This document shows positions 1 through 12,929 of a stretch of 64,000 nt of DNA, piece by piece; position 1 is the first letter of the stretch; every line of letters begins with the position of its first letter. Both the position numbers and the translations under genes were made by a program. This DNA is from Sparassis latifolia. Lineage: Eukaryota > Basidiomycota > Agaricomycetes > Polyporales > Sparassidaceae. Below the pieces are notes generated by a model that ran no database searches, was not told the DNA's origin, and worked only from the letters and a program-made list of their open reading frames with translations. The DNA lies in NCBI GenBank assembly GCA_018466975.1, contig CM031563.1, forward strand, positions 2,356,001 through 2,420,000, written 5' to 3'.

Positions 1-3000
1 TGCAAAAATACAAACCACGTTGGCTGGATCTCCCAGAGTTGACAAGTGTATCACGTGTACGCCGGAACGCGACTCAGGCGCTATGGCGCGTTCGCGTTCT
101 CTCCAGAGCATTTCAGGTTCAAATTACCAGCTGAACAGACACCGCGCAGGTGAGCAATCTAGTCTGAAACTGAGGTTGACTCAGAACTTTGAAACAGAGT
201 GTACTTGAAGCGATAATTACTGGAGCGATCTTACATTCGGGCATCCTGATTTTGTATTCGGCGAAGTCCTTTTCATCGCTTGCATAACCTGGGAACCCTT
301 ACGATTCTCACATTCAGGACTTTCGGTTACACGGGAGTAAATACTGCTATACATTCTAATCAGTTTTAATTCCCACAGGACATGCGCAGTACTCAACACT
401 ACTCACAGTAGAAGACTCATGGCTACAGAAGAGCATGAGAAGATGGATCCAGCCTTGCTCGAGAGCTCGAGAAAGTCAGTGACCCTTGCAAGGATGGCGT
501 GAACAACAGTCTCATCGATTACACCTACAATCTAGGAGCGTATGCATATGCGATTCACACCCAGAATTGCGCGCGTATTGGTTACTGAAGAAGGGAACGT
601 TCGCCTGCACCCCGTATGTGTTATTACCTTTATCGTCATGAAATGTCTCATCAACTAATATCAAGCATCAGAAATTGTACGGAATGACGGAATGACGCGC
701 ACATTCCTCCTTTCTGCACATGAAATATCCTACGTGTATTTGTGCTTCGTCATCTGGCATAAGCTCCACTATGTAGACAGGGATTCGCTACTTAACTGTC
801 TTGCCAAAATACAGGGGTGATACTCCTCAGTCTACGAGGTACTGGACACTGTAAGCATATTTGAGTCTCTGAGAGCATACCGATCCTTACGCACTTCCCA
901 GATATTTTTCCTCTTATATCGCGCCGTGTATTAGTGGTTGACTCAAAGACGATCCCGATGATATAAGGTACGCCTCCCTGTATTATTACCAGCGAAGTTT
1001 ACTAAAGTTCACGGTTACTCCCGAACATCCCGAAAAGGCCACCATCTCTGTTTACGACTATCGACAGAAGAATCGTGGCCATGGATTGTTATCTCAAGCC
1101 CTACAGCGATGTAACCACTGCTGGCCAGAGCCTTGAACGAGGGTTTTGTATCTTTTGCTCAGGAAGTAAATGACCAGCCAGCCTGGCCAATCTCTAGTAG
1201 AAGGTGAGTCAATAGAATAAATTATACTGAACAGACTAACATCTCTGCAGAGCTTGCCAATTTCCTCCAGTGATCGGCAACGCACGCAGTGTCTTTTGTC
1301 ATCCCTCTCAGCTCAACCGCCTCTCCACCACTCTGCCCTAATCTCTTCCTCGTTATTGACAATGTGCGCATGCTCATCACCGCCTGCGTATCAATACCGA
1401 ACACAGCTTTAATTCTGTCACAGAGTGGATACCCTTCTCCTACCTCCGCCATGCCTTCTGCACCCTGCACAGGTCCCGATCTCGTGCATTGCGCAGGTTA
1501 GCCACATGACTTCGCTAAGACATGGTCGATCGGAACTGAATCAGCGAAGGGAATAGATATGTGGAACCACCTGTCAGCACTTCACTCCGCCGAACTTGGT
1601 GGAGTCCTCGTCGATCCAGGTTAGTTACCTTTGTTCTTCCTGGATTCAGACTCGGCAGATGGTGACGGGCGTGGTGCTTGTGAAGCCTATTGCCATTTAA
1701 GTGAGATGCACGACCTAGTGAATACGGTCTCTTCTCTTACTGAGTCTGACGCCAGAGATCTGGCTTACCTTCGAAGTGACTGAAGAACGCAAATAATAGA
1801 CCCAAGCAATGATGAAATGCAAGCTTGTGTTCGGTAGCGGGATGTCTACCAGGTGTGTTCGCCCCCGCCGCAACTTTCTCGCTGCGCCGGGCGCATCTGA
1901 CACTTCTGTGCAGAAATTCTGTTCAGGCCAGAGCGATTACCTGGGTATAACCCAGCCGCTCGTCATCGCAACTAGGATCGGCGATATGCTGTCACCTGTC
2001 TCGACCAGAGGACATGGGCAGAATTGATCATCACATGAGCGTTCCTTTAATTCGATGGCTTTTTTCATAAGGATAAAGGACTACACAAAGTCGCTGGTCC
2101 AGGACGCGGTTTATTCTATTCGTTCGCTTTGAATTTGATGTCAGTCCAGTTGAAGTTTCGAAGTTCCCTAGATGTTAGAAGAAGGCTGCGCTGATCTCTT
2201 GGCCGTACGTTCGTTGCGAGCGCATAACTGATATGGTTTTCAGACCAGTTCCTATGTACTCATTGACTTATTTCCTTGAGAATGTCAACTCTGCTAACGT
2301 ACAGATGCGTCGTCGCTGCTCATCTCTTCATCAGATCGTGACTTGGCTAATTCCATGCCACTATATGCCTCGCTATTGTCCATTGTTGTTGCGTCGTGTG
2401 TCGTGTGCGCTTAGAGACCGGTCGCATAGTAGCGTCTCCACTGAAAGGCCAATGACGTTCCAAGACTGCATCCATGTAACTTTCGTACCATCGCAGGAGA
2501 GTCAGACCTCAATCCTTGAGCATCCGGGGGCCTGTTACCGGTTCCCGAGGATACTAGCAGGTACGTATGCCTTTGGGTGGTCAGGAGGATTGACCCTGAG
2601 CTGAGAACTTGTGCACCTTTGGCACAACGACTGCGCGAACTCACCAAAGAGCTCAAGTCCAAACATTGATCCATCAACATTGATGTCGAATTGATGTCGA
2701 CATGAAGACCTGCAGGGATGATGAAGTACGTTGCAAGGAGAATGGTGCGGAGTTTTATGCTTTAGCACTTTAACGGGACGAGAACAGGAGATGGAATGGG
2801 AGTAATTCTGGCCTATGGCACATGCGGACGGATTTGTTTTAAGGCCCAAATTCTTCTGCTGGAGAACAGAGAACAGAGAACAGATGAATTCGAACCGATG
2901 CTACACAAGATAGCTCAGGTAATACCTGTCGGCCGGCTTGGTAATACAAGACAAAAGAGGCAACGCAGGCAGAAAAACATATGTAAACCAGGCAGACAAA

Positions 3001-6000
3001 TCATGGAGGCGAGCGGGAAGAGCGATAGTAGAGGCAACCATTGTTGAACGATCAGGACGTAACCTGCGTTTGTATTCAGCCCATATTCTGCCCGCAAGAA
3101 AGATGCATGCTCGATGCCAACTGTGCGCGATGCTGACCAGAAGACACGGTGGCGCGGGAGTGTTTCGCCTTTCGGTAAGGGCGGTAAGACAGCAAGGAAA
3201 TATCTCGCATGGTATAGGGGCCATATATCATGGTCGGGGGCGGCGGCATTGGTGAGAATACCCGATGTCTCAGCTAGGAGGTCTGTACGAGCGTGTTCGC
3301 GAAAACCAGGCTCTACAGCGCCTGTGACATCCGTGACAGTGTGTGACACCTTGCCGAAGGTCGTCATAGTAGTCGCAAGGGCCTGTACTCTGTCAATTTG
3401 CTCTGTCTGTGCAGTGTTGTGAAGATTGGGGCGTGCAGCAGCGCGGAGACCGTATGTATTGAGCAGTCGTCATTCACTTCTTTCCTGCATTCACATTGAC
3501 TTTCAGACGTCCCCTTTCTTCCCAAGGTACACATTTTCATAGTAACGAGTCTCCCTGTCTTCTGTGTGGTTAGTTACAGGCTCTCTCTCAACACTTATCA
3601 TTTCTCACATGCATGGAAAGTCTCCGTTTGCCAGAATCCCTGACTGTGCTCACTCATAATCTCGGCTTTTCAGGGCGGAGGGTTGTCCCTGGCCTTGCAA
3701 CATCGTCGCGAAACACTTGTTCCTAGCATTGATGGCCTCATAGGGAAACGGCGGTGCACAGGTGATGTAACAACCAAGGCCTCCATATCCTTTTCTCCGC
3801 GTACTATCAGAAGACCGCAGTTGGGAGAATTTCAAACCTGTGTCCCTATAGTGTGATTCCTGGTAGAGCGGGTTTTTCTGGCAGCTGAATCCTCCTAATG
3901 CACCTCTCTTGACGGCTCCTATCATTCGGAATAGTGTGATGGACTTCGACGTGGCCGCAGCTTTTTGAAGGTATTGTTGCTAGACTTTCTCCACATTTTG
4001 AACCCGCTCACGAGCTCACGACGTTGTCGCATATGCTTCATTTTACCTACTCTCAGGTGGGCCGGCAGCCCGAAGGCTATTTTAAAAGGACATTTATCAA
4101 TGACTTTGAGACAGCCAGATGTAAGCATGTCCGCATAGCACTCATCCCGATCTTCTCATTGCAGATGTAGAGCGCAGCCCGATCGACATCCAGTAAGAAT
4201 CCAGAATTGCTGGTTGAGGTCACTCTGGTTAGTACAGCAGGGTCGAAAGATACTGGTCCTCAAGTTGAATTGGATAGGCTCACGCACCACGGCCCATAAA
4301 TGCTACAGAGTACGTAGCTTAAAGTGTCCATCTCAATTTTGGCTGCTCACTACCTCTTAGATTCGTCTCTTTGTCTATACTATTCCTCTCTGCAATGAGC
4401 AGCCCATGGCGGTTGCAGCAATCGCCCTGTAAGGAGTATGGTCGAGCACCGGGCAATATATGCACTAAGCCGAGACCAATTTGAACGAAAGGTTACTCAA
4501 ACCGTAGGTAAATATCGTCATTCATACTTACTTGCCGTAGTTTGCTGTTTTCATACTTTGATCCAGTGGCCGTTGATCACGGTTGGTCACGATTGTCTTC
4601 AGGCGCCGGGAGCGTTCACAAGGAAAGAGGAATTTCTCGCAACAATGTGCATTACTGCTGCAACAAACTGGAACAAATGGAGTGAGATGGAACCAATCCT
4701 GGCCAAGAAGGCCACGCGTCACGGATTATATACTTCTCGCGGATTTGAGGCTTCATTCTCAGGATCATCTGTTTCCAGCCCTTATTACTAATTTCCACGT
4801 CGACGTTAAGATGAAGTCCCGGTTCTCTTGCGATAGCGCGTATGACGTCGGTCGGATTATAACCTGCGATCTGCTGCTGAATGCTGGGCGCTTTGCATTC
4901 GATGTAAGTGCTTTCGATACAAGTTCTTCTCACATCATGCTGAATCTTCCATAGTGATTACTACGTGTACGGAGAGGGATGGACGCTGCAGAACATGAGT
5001 GAAATTTAGCAGGCAAGTCACTTAGTTTCTTGCCCGCTGGAACTAATTTTATTTAATTGTTCGCAGCGGTCATTGTACGCTCGGTCGCGGCATTGTCAGA
5101 GTGCAATGTAATCTCATTGTTAGAAAGCGACATTGAAATGTGCTGGCTGCACCTGCAAGGAATTATGCCGCAAAAAGCCCAAGTAGCTCGAGTGACTTGC
5201 GGGCGACCTGAACTGCAAGAACCAAACCTCTCGTCGATCTATCACTTTCAGCAGTACTCTTTCTGCTACTCGATATTTTACCTAAAATACTATGAAGACC
5301 AAGTAAATACACTTTGTCACAACTGCCACGAAGAGATCATGAGTCTACGCGAAGTCGTGCAACATATGCAGTGCTACCGGGAACAATGTCGCGTGCGAAC
5401 ACAACCAATGCCAACACAGCCAACTGTGCTGGCAGGCCTCAGCCAGTACGAGCGAGGTTCACGAGGTTCACGCTGCAGTATGTACATCGACACTGCGGGC
5501 ATCGGCGGCTTCGCCCCTCAAGCAACTCGCGCACCAGTGTCGCCGCACGCACACGTACCATCGAAGAAAGTAAGGGCTGCTCCTCCTGGCCCGCCTCGTC
5601 TGGCGTGACAGGACTCCATCATGGCGAGCACGACTCAGGCCCTCGGCATTGCTGACCTATCACCCACTTGTAGAGCGCGCGGATGACGACTCCGCCCAGA
5701 GCCAGTCTTCCTGTCGGCCTGCCCTGCAGCGGCTCCTCTGTAATGGCCTCTTCGATCTGGTGCTCGATGTCCTTCCCTTCAGCACCTCGGCGCACATCGT
5801 CCAGCGATGCTGGCTCTTGTGTCGAAAAGAAGTGCTTGCAAGCGCACGAGCCGCATGCATCAGTTATGGTCTACATCCGCGTCAGCGAAGGCGCATGGTG
5901 GCGAGCACCCAAAAGACTGCGTACTCAGAAGGTCAATAGATACTTGAACCCGTACAGTCACCGCAGCCGCACTGCATCACCTAGGTTAGTTGTATCGCGC

Positions 6001-6470
6001 CCGCAATGCCACAGCATATGCCTTGGGATAAATAAGGTCACCCTGCAAGATGTACACGGCCCGTCCGTTGAGCCGTTGAGGCATGAAAAATGCAAATAGG
6101 TGAGAGGAAGACTCAACGGGCTCGGAAACGTGACCAGCCTCACCTGGAGTGTCCACAATTTCATGCAAGTCACCGAGGTTCTATGCTCAAAGTCGAGCAC
6201 AAAAAAAGACGCACGACCAGCCTACGCGCTGTCTTATTGTACTCCAGCTCTCCATCCGTTGTCTATTGTTTCTGCATGGTAGAGTGGTTGTCGGATGGTG
6301 GTGGCGGTGTCACATGGGTCATCTAATGAGACTGATCGTGTGCACGCAACCCGACCTGTAGTACCTTGCAGCGGTTAATTATGGGTTCAGTGAGAGGAAA
6401 GTTGACCGTGATTCGTACGATTTCCCAAATTTACTTATTGTTGAACACAGTACTCAGCTCGGAGCCTGCC
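1..6470. other. No recognisable gene; degraded or intergenic DNA
   Basis: I read all frames here and recognise no protein family. Open frames are short, overlap on both strands and lack conserved motifs. Several spots look like exon/intron debris. For example, about 1250-1500 on the plus strand is an open stretch with an AG just before it and a possible GT donor just after it. The segment around 5050-5610 is an open 183-codon plus-strand frame starting from TTG rather than ATG, with no family I know. Base composition is similar to the pseudogene island further right, so this may be older decayed genic DNA. A short GAGAACA-type triplication lies near 2860-2888. Confidence 0.4.
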
Positions 6471-6479
6471 GGGTGCACT

Positions 6480-7530
6480 TTGCGGCTTCCGGCTCATATT
6501 CATGCCGCTCTCTGCTCTCTCTGCAGGGTGATATCGCAGTTGCACATTTTTGATTCGTCTTTGATTCGCACTTGGGTCATCGGTTTGCGAATATCTTCGC
6601 ACTCACTTGGTAAGCTTTGCCCTCTACTTCTGGCCGACAGTTGCTCATATTCAGGCCGCTCTCTACTCTCTCTGCAGGGTGACATCGCAGTTGCACATCT
6701 TTGATTCGTCTTTGATTCGCACTTGGGTCATCATTTGCGAACATCGGGCTCACTTGGTAAGCTTTGCACTCTGTACTTCCACCTGAAAATTCCTCATATT
6801 CAGGCTGCTCTCTGCTCTCTCTGCAGGGTGCTATCGCAACTCTCGAGTTGCACGTCTTTGATTCACACTTGGGTAATCGACGGCGAACGCCTTCGGGCTC
6901 ACTTGGTAAGTTTCACACTCTGTGCTTCCGGCTGAAAATCGCTCATATTCAGGCCGCTCTCTACTCTCTCTGCAGGGTGACATCGCAGTTGCACATCTTT
7001 GATTCGTCTTTGATTCGCACTTGGGTCATCATTTGTGAACATCGGGCTCACTTGGTAAGCTTTGCACTCTGTACTTCCACCTGAAAATTCCTCATATTCA
7101 GGCTGCTCTCTGCTCTCTCTGCAGGGTGCTATCGCAACTCTCGAGTTGCACGTCTTTGATTCACACTTGGGTAATCGATTTGCGAACGTCTTCGGGCTCA
7201 CTTGGTAAGCTTCACACTCTGTGCTTCCGGCTGAAAATCGCTCATATTTAGGCCGCTCTCTACTCTCTCTGCAGGGTGATATCGCAGTTGCACATTTTTG
7301 ATTCGTCTTTGATTCGCACTTGGGTCATCGGTTTGCGAATATCTTCGCACTCACTTGGTAAGCTTTGCCCTCTACTTCTGGCTGAAAATTGTCCATATCC
7401 AGGCCACTCTCTACTCTCTCTGTAGGGTGATATCGCAACTCTCTCAATTTGCACGTCTTTGATTCGCACTTGGATCATTCTGCAAACATTTTCGGCTTAC
7501 TTGGTATGCTTCGACCAAGTCATACATTGT
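6480..7530 (+). repeat. Tandem array of about seven ~150-bp repeats with splice-like signals
   Basis: About seven head-to-tail units of 147-154 bp lie here, with unit landmarks (CATATTCAGGC-like) at about 6493, 6647, 6795, 6944, 7091, 7243 and 7392. Each unit has a ~80-nt block containing TTTGATTC and CACTTGGGT. That block is followed by a GTAAG (or GTATG) sequence, a ~65-nt spacer, a pyrimidine tract and CTGCAG or CTGTAG. The units therefore look like repeated mini-exon plus mini-intron cassettes. By sequence type the order is A-B-C-B-C-A-G, so units were also copied in blocks. The array lies just upstream of the KDZ transposase gene. It may be subterminal repeats of that transposon or an independent minisatellite. 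Confidence 0.85.
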
Positions 7531-10500
7531 GCAGATGTTTAGTCTGTTCCAGGATGGTAATTGTCAAGGGAATTCCAGTTTGCATCACCTCTTTATACTG
7601 GATATTGATCCACGTATACATTTTTGGTATGACTATAAGCCTTGTTGCTGCAAAACCATAGGCACAATGCTTGTATTCTAACTTCACCTCATGAATAGGC
7701 TTCTATTGAGGAGCTGGGCCTCGAGTGTATACAATTGTACAACTTGAGCTATAATCACTCACAAGTACACCAGCCACAATTCTGAAGAATGTATACTGAT
7801 CTTTGTTTAGGTGGTTCCATAGCCTCATCATGGTGAATATCAAGAAGGACCTCAAAACAATAAGTCGAAGAGTTTATCGACGGGAGACAAAATTCTCCGT
7901 CAAGGCAACAGTTTCCACTCCTCTTGGAAATGGTATTGGCATTCAGCAGTCATTCTCTAGCCATAGTGCAAAGAAACTGCCTGAACCCCAGCCAGAGGAC
8001 CCACTTGCTGTTTGGATTGATCTTAATGGTGATGAGCCTGAGATGCTCCCTTCTTTTGAGAAAAGTCAAGACAAGTTGGAAGAAGAGAAACATAAACAGG
8101 TACATAACTCTCTTGTGAGATCATGAACTAGTGTTCTTATTATTATAAAGTCAGGAGCACAGTCATTCTATGACTTAGCCACCGCAGAAAAACATATTTT
8201 CGACAATATTTTCATGCAAGAGATTGATGTAACAGTTGGTGAGCAGTGTAGTTGTGGCCATCATGCAGCAAAGTATCGCTGTCATGACTGTTGGCGCAGC
8301 AAAGCTGTGTGTAGAAGTTGTCTGGTGGATCAACATATGGATAACCCCTTCCACATTGCTGAAGAATGGACTGGTGGTTATTTTTCACGCACATCTCTTC
8401 AATCTCTAGGTCTTGTCATCAACCTTGGCCATCATGGTGATATGTGTCCAATGGCCAATCCTGCCAAGACTGCAACACTGACAATTATTGATGTCAATGG
8501 CATCCAACAATCAGATTTCATCTTCTGTTGCTGCCTTGGCAGTTCAGAAAAAATGTATCAGTTAATTCAACATGGCCTATTTCCTGCAACTGCACATCAG
8601 CCAAGAACAGCCTTTACATTCACTATGTTGAAGGACTTCCATATGGATACAAGTTGTTCACAGTCTTCTGCCTATGATTATATTCGCAAGCTGGAGCGTT
8701 TGACCAATCGTATTGATGTTCAGGGAGTTCCAGTAAGTTTTGAATTATATACTAAATATATGATATAGATAATTGACTTTTTTAGTCACGCTATCGAGAA
8801 TTCTTGAGAGTGGCTAGACTTTGGAGGCATTTACAATCTAAGAAGCGAGCTGGGCAGATTCATGGAATTCACAAACTTCTGCCAACATGCCTTGCAAATC
8901 AGCAAGCAGTATTATGTCCTGCTTGTCCACATTCTGGCATTAATATGGAACACACAACTAACTCTCAAACAAATCAGTATGTGTTTTAAACATCTGAAAG
9001 CTAGGTTTAACAGTTATGATAGGTATAAAAATGCGCTTTTTCTGTCTATTGATGGCAACTTTGGTCTAAGTCACAAAAAAAATAAAAGTCAGAGGGAGGG
9101 TGCTTTCTCTCTTACTGAGGGAGTAGCCTATTTTCCGGACAAAGATAAATTCAATGAATACTTACACACAGTAACTGATGATCAAGATGTAAGTTTAATC
9201 CACCTTTTATCTTTTATTTAGCTAATGATTTTACAGGTTAGTACATGCAATACCTCTCGTGTGGTAGAAGCTATGTTCAAGAGAAAAGAGGGCTATGATG
9301 TTACTGGGATTGTCTCAGTTGTCTGCTCTCGTCATGGATTCTTTCTACCTTATGGAACTGTTGATTTGCAAAAGGGAGAAAGGTAGGTCATTATTTTTAT
9401 ATACAAGTTCCATTTTTCAAATATTTTCAGATATGCAAATGCCGACTATGCTTTAGCAGGTGCTCTTAAAAGCATGGGAGATATTTCTCAACTCTATCTT
9501 TCCTATGACATAGCTTGTGGCTATAGCAAGAATATTGCAAGACGATTTAACAAGCATTTTCCAGAACTTACCCATATTTTGGAAAAGACCATCTTTCTAG
9601 TCCCAAAGTTACATGCCATTGGTCATCAGGAACTTTGCCAGTTTCTATATTCCTTCAATTATACCTATGGCGTAGGACGAACAGATGGTGAAGCACCAGA
9701 AAGAGGTTGGGCTCAAGCAAACAATAATATTTCAAGCACAAGAGAGATGGATAATGATCATCGCCATGATGTATTGAATGATCAACATTCTGCCTTTAAC
9801 TTTGAGAAGCTTGTTCAACAGCATCATTATAAAGATTTACAACAGTTAGCTCGCGTTAACCAGGAGTTTATGGAACTAAGCCATACTCATCAAGCACATT
9901 TGGATGAATGGAGATTATTAGATGAGAAGCCTTCAATTCATGGATCACAGATTCAAAGCATATATAAGCTCCGGCCTTTGAATAGTAAGTGAATGTTTTA
10001 GTTTTCTTAACCAATTTCTTAACTTAAAATATACTTAGCCACAATTGAACCAGCCTTAGGTTATCTTCAGGAGACTACATCTTGGTCAATTCATGAAAGT
10101 AGCATGATAAACTTTGTGAGTAGAGCATTAGAATTGGAAATTATGAGGTGTGTAAAAATCTTTTTATATTTAAAGCTATGATTTAAGTGCTGAGTAATTA
10201 TATTATAAGCTGTTCAATTCTACATGAAACTGATCAATATCAGTTGGAATTAAACAAGCTTCGATACCAAGAGCAATATCATATATGGCAGCAGCTCAAG
10301 CAGGTTTTCATGCCTTTGGTGGATATTGATAATGCTCCTCTGGCAATCCCAAACCACAATCTTTTTCTTCCTATTCTTCCCTCCAAGCTTTCATCAGATC
10401 AACGCAAGAGTTATAATCTGGATGCTTTGGCTCAAATTGAAGTTAAACTTCGCACTCATCAGCTCGAAGCTACATTACAAGATGTTCGGTTGCGACTACG

Positions 10501-11270
10501 AAGAAAGGCAGCATTATGTGCTATTAGAAAATCTCCAAGACATCATGGTGGCAACAAGGGAGTTGCTACTAGAGCTCAAAGCAAGATTATCAAACTTTCA
10601 GCACTATGTAAAAGCTCCATAACATTATATCAAAATGCAAGGATTGCATTGCAAAATCTCAATGCTCAAGATCTGCTTACAACCTATCCTCCAATGACAC
10701 AAAAGGATGTCTCAAGTAAAGAGCTTAATAGCTATCTTACCTTGGGTAGAGGATACTCAAAGTTAAGCTGGATTTGGAGATCAAAAGGCACACAGCCTTA
10801 TTCAAAGAAGGAGATTAATGATTGGAGTCTTGAAGGCATGTCACTGCTTATATTTTAAGGCTATACTAATTTACTTCATTTGAAAAGCTGACAGGGTTGA
10901 ATGGTTTGAATGCAGAGCCAATAATAGCAGATGGTATGAGGAGGTACAACTGCTTCAAGCTGAGTTGCAGAGATGTAAAAAGTTTTATCATTTCTTTCAT
11001 CAGGCTTGGCATACTATGGCAGGTTACTGTGATGATACACTTATAGGTGCTGGAATGAAGGCATATGCCTTGAAAACTTGTGCAGTATTTGATCATCTCC
11101 AGACCTCATTTAAAATTCCTCTTATGTGAGTACTCACCAGTTTCATAATTTCTATTCAACTCACTTGTAATATAGTGACTAGTAGATCCATTGATTACAA
11201 CTGTAATTTCTACATTTTACAGTATGCTTTCTACACACTTGCAAGATGAGAGATACAGCAAGTACAATGT
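7530..11270 (+). mobile_element. KDZ-superfamily DNA transposon (boundaries uncertain)
   Basis: This AT-richer block interrupts GC-richer DNA and contains one apparently complete KDZ-type transposase gene. The right boundary must lie in the ~140 bp between the transposase stop (11129) and the C-terminal codons of the NDR-kinase pseudogene (stop at 11271), so the element abuts that pseudogene. I could not find convincing terminal inverted repeats or the ~8-bp target duplication expected of Kyakuja/Dileera/Zisupton elements. The left end could be near 7530 or could include the tandem array upstream. Confidence 0.6.
7830..11129 (+). CDS. CxC2-type KDZ transposase, nine exons, apparently intact
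   Basis: Reading through eight short introns gives one uninterrupted frame of about 969 residues. Exons: 7830-8099, 8151-8732, 8786-8976, 9014-9188, 9237-9382, 9431-9984, 10039-10147, 10195-10835, 10888-11129. The N-terminal cysteine cluster (CSCG...CHDCW...CRSC...H) is the CxC2 type that accompanies KDZ transposases. Family hallmarks follow in order: DGNFGLSH, DVTGI, CSRHGFF, QKGER, LSYDIACGYSKN and DGEAPERGWAQANN. These supply the acidic residues expected of the RNase-H-fold catalytic centre. The last intron is modelled as GC-AG because that alone keeps the RVEW motif in frame. The protein should cut and integrate its own element's DNA in the nucleus. The start is the first ATG of the open frame. 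Exon edges are my inference; family membership is secure. Confidence 0.88.
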
Positions 11271-12879
11271 TCAGAATGCATGAGACGAGATCGTGAACTG
11301 CTTGAAGGTGTATCTGCACAGGGGACGATTGATAAGAAAGCGAGCGCACTGGTGGCAGCAACCACGTACCCCAAGAACGCCAAATCCTTGCTTGCGCCAG
11401 TCGTGTCTGCACTAACAGGCTCGTCAGGCACCTGCTCAAGGTCTTCCGTCGGGAAATAAGATGTGTCTGTAATTGAACGCAGGCGAGTGATGAAGGGTGC
11501 CTCGATGTTCCTGATGCTGGCCCAACGAACACCGTAGAAGAACGGATGGTGTTTCATCTGCTCCACGTTCAATCGTCGGTCAGGCGACATGACGAGGCTG
11601 GAAAATCACATATTCAGAATTGTGGAGGACGTAGAGCGCATAATTAACACAAACCGTCTGATGAGGTCCTCTGCTTCGCGACTTAGATGCACGTCATCGG
11701 GAAAGATAAGGTAGGTTTGCCACTGGATGATCTTCTGGTACTTGCCATGCGTGTTTTCGTGTTTTCGGAGCAGAAGGGTGGATAGCCGACAAGACACTCG
11801 AGCATGATGCGCCGAGCGACCACCAGTCGCACTCGCCTCCATAGCCTTTCTGCAGGAAGATTTCGGGAGCAATATAATCCCGTGTACCGACAGTAGAGTA
11901 TGCCTGTATTCTGCTTCAGCGGAGAGAAAATCAATCCAGCAGATAAAGGAGCTCACGAGCTTCCGACGGTTGGCCTTCCACGTCGCAATCTGATCCTTAC
12001 TCGTTATTGTAAGGTGGATGGCATTGATCATGACACTGTTTCGCGCCGCGGTCGTCTGAGAGGTCACGCCGTTAGCAGAGTCCAGCAGACGCTGGTAATA
12101 GCTCGAGTCGTACTGTTCGTGAAAGCTGGTTGACAACCCGAAGTCAGACAGCTTTATGTGTCCGTGCTGATCAATGAGGATGTTGTCCGGCTCTATATCA
12201 CTGCATCAACGGGTCAGTGAGACGTATTCAACGATGACACAGTGGTTTTACCGATGGATGAATCCGAGGTGGTGCACGGCTTCAATGGCCAGCACACACT
12301 CCGCGATGTAGAAGAGGTGACATCCCCCGTAAAAGTATTGTACTTGATTAACATCGTCATCAGGCCACCGCCGCGTATGAACTCCATGATCAGATAGAGA
12401 TACGCAGAGTCCTGGAAGGAATAGTACAGTTGCACCACCCATGGGGAGTTGGATTCTGCTAAAACATCGCGTTCTGTGCGTACGTGCGCAAGCTATGGCG
12501 CTGTTGAGTACCGGCATACGGGCACACGCAGATGTTTGCACAACAGCGAACGTACCTGATCCTTTTTCAACATGTCATCTTTTCTTAGTGTTTTCATCGC
12601 ATATATCTTTCCTGTGTCTGTCTTCTGTACTACACGAACCTGTAAACATCCGAATCAGGCGGTCACGACATGCAGAGACTGCACTGGCCGGGCAGGCATA
12701 CTTCACCGAATGCACCTTTCCTGATGACCTTCACCGTCCGGAAGTCATCCAGACCAAGCTTCGTCCTGCGAAGCCGTAGAAACGCGGACTCCCTCTTTCC
12801 GGACTGCTGTAGCTGCCGCCGTTTCCGGTCATCAGACATAGTCATGTCAGCGGCGAGCTTCCTCTCGAGTTCTACGCGT
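11271..12879 (-). pseudogene. CBK1: NDR/Cbk1-family AGC kinase pseudogene
   Basis: On the minus strand, exons spell an NDR-type kinase: [12 protein letters not shown], the glycine loop, [32 protein letters not shown], the NDR insert (KDQIATWKANRRK), DYIAPEIF and CDWWSLGA. The C-terminal tail ends FLGYTFKQF. Introns of about 50-65 nt (for example GTATGC...TTACAG) fit family junctions. The gene is broken. One base is missing in the VTRFYIAECV region (~12325) and another in SLGAIM (~11815). A short tandem duplication near 11755 (GAAAACAC twice) shifts frame again. The glycine loop begins RKGAFG, GGDL has become GGGL, and the catalytic-loop lysine is Glu (HRDIEPDN). NDR kinases control polarity and morphogenesis; this copy cannot do so. 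Upstream it abuts an NST1 fragment instead of a kinase N-terminus. Confidence 0.9.
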
Positions 12880-12929
12880 CTGCATAGGATGGGTCAGTCC
12901 TATCAACTACGTGTGTGCCTATGTGGCGT

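Noticed and set aside
6480..7530. CRISPR-like array
   Set aside because: Repeats are ~150 bp without short repeats and unique spacers, and the genome is fungal.
11130..11270. Terminal inverted repeat of the KDZ element at its right edge
   Set aside because: Comparison with the 7.5-7.8 kb region by eye gave no convincing inverted match.
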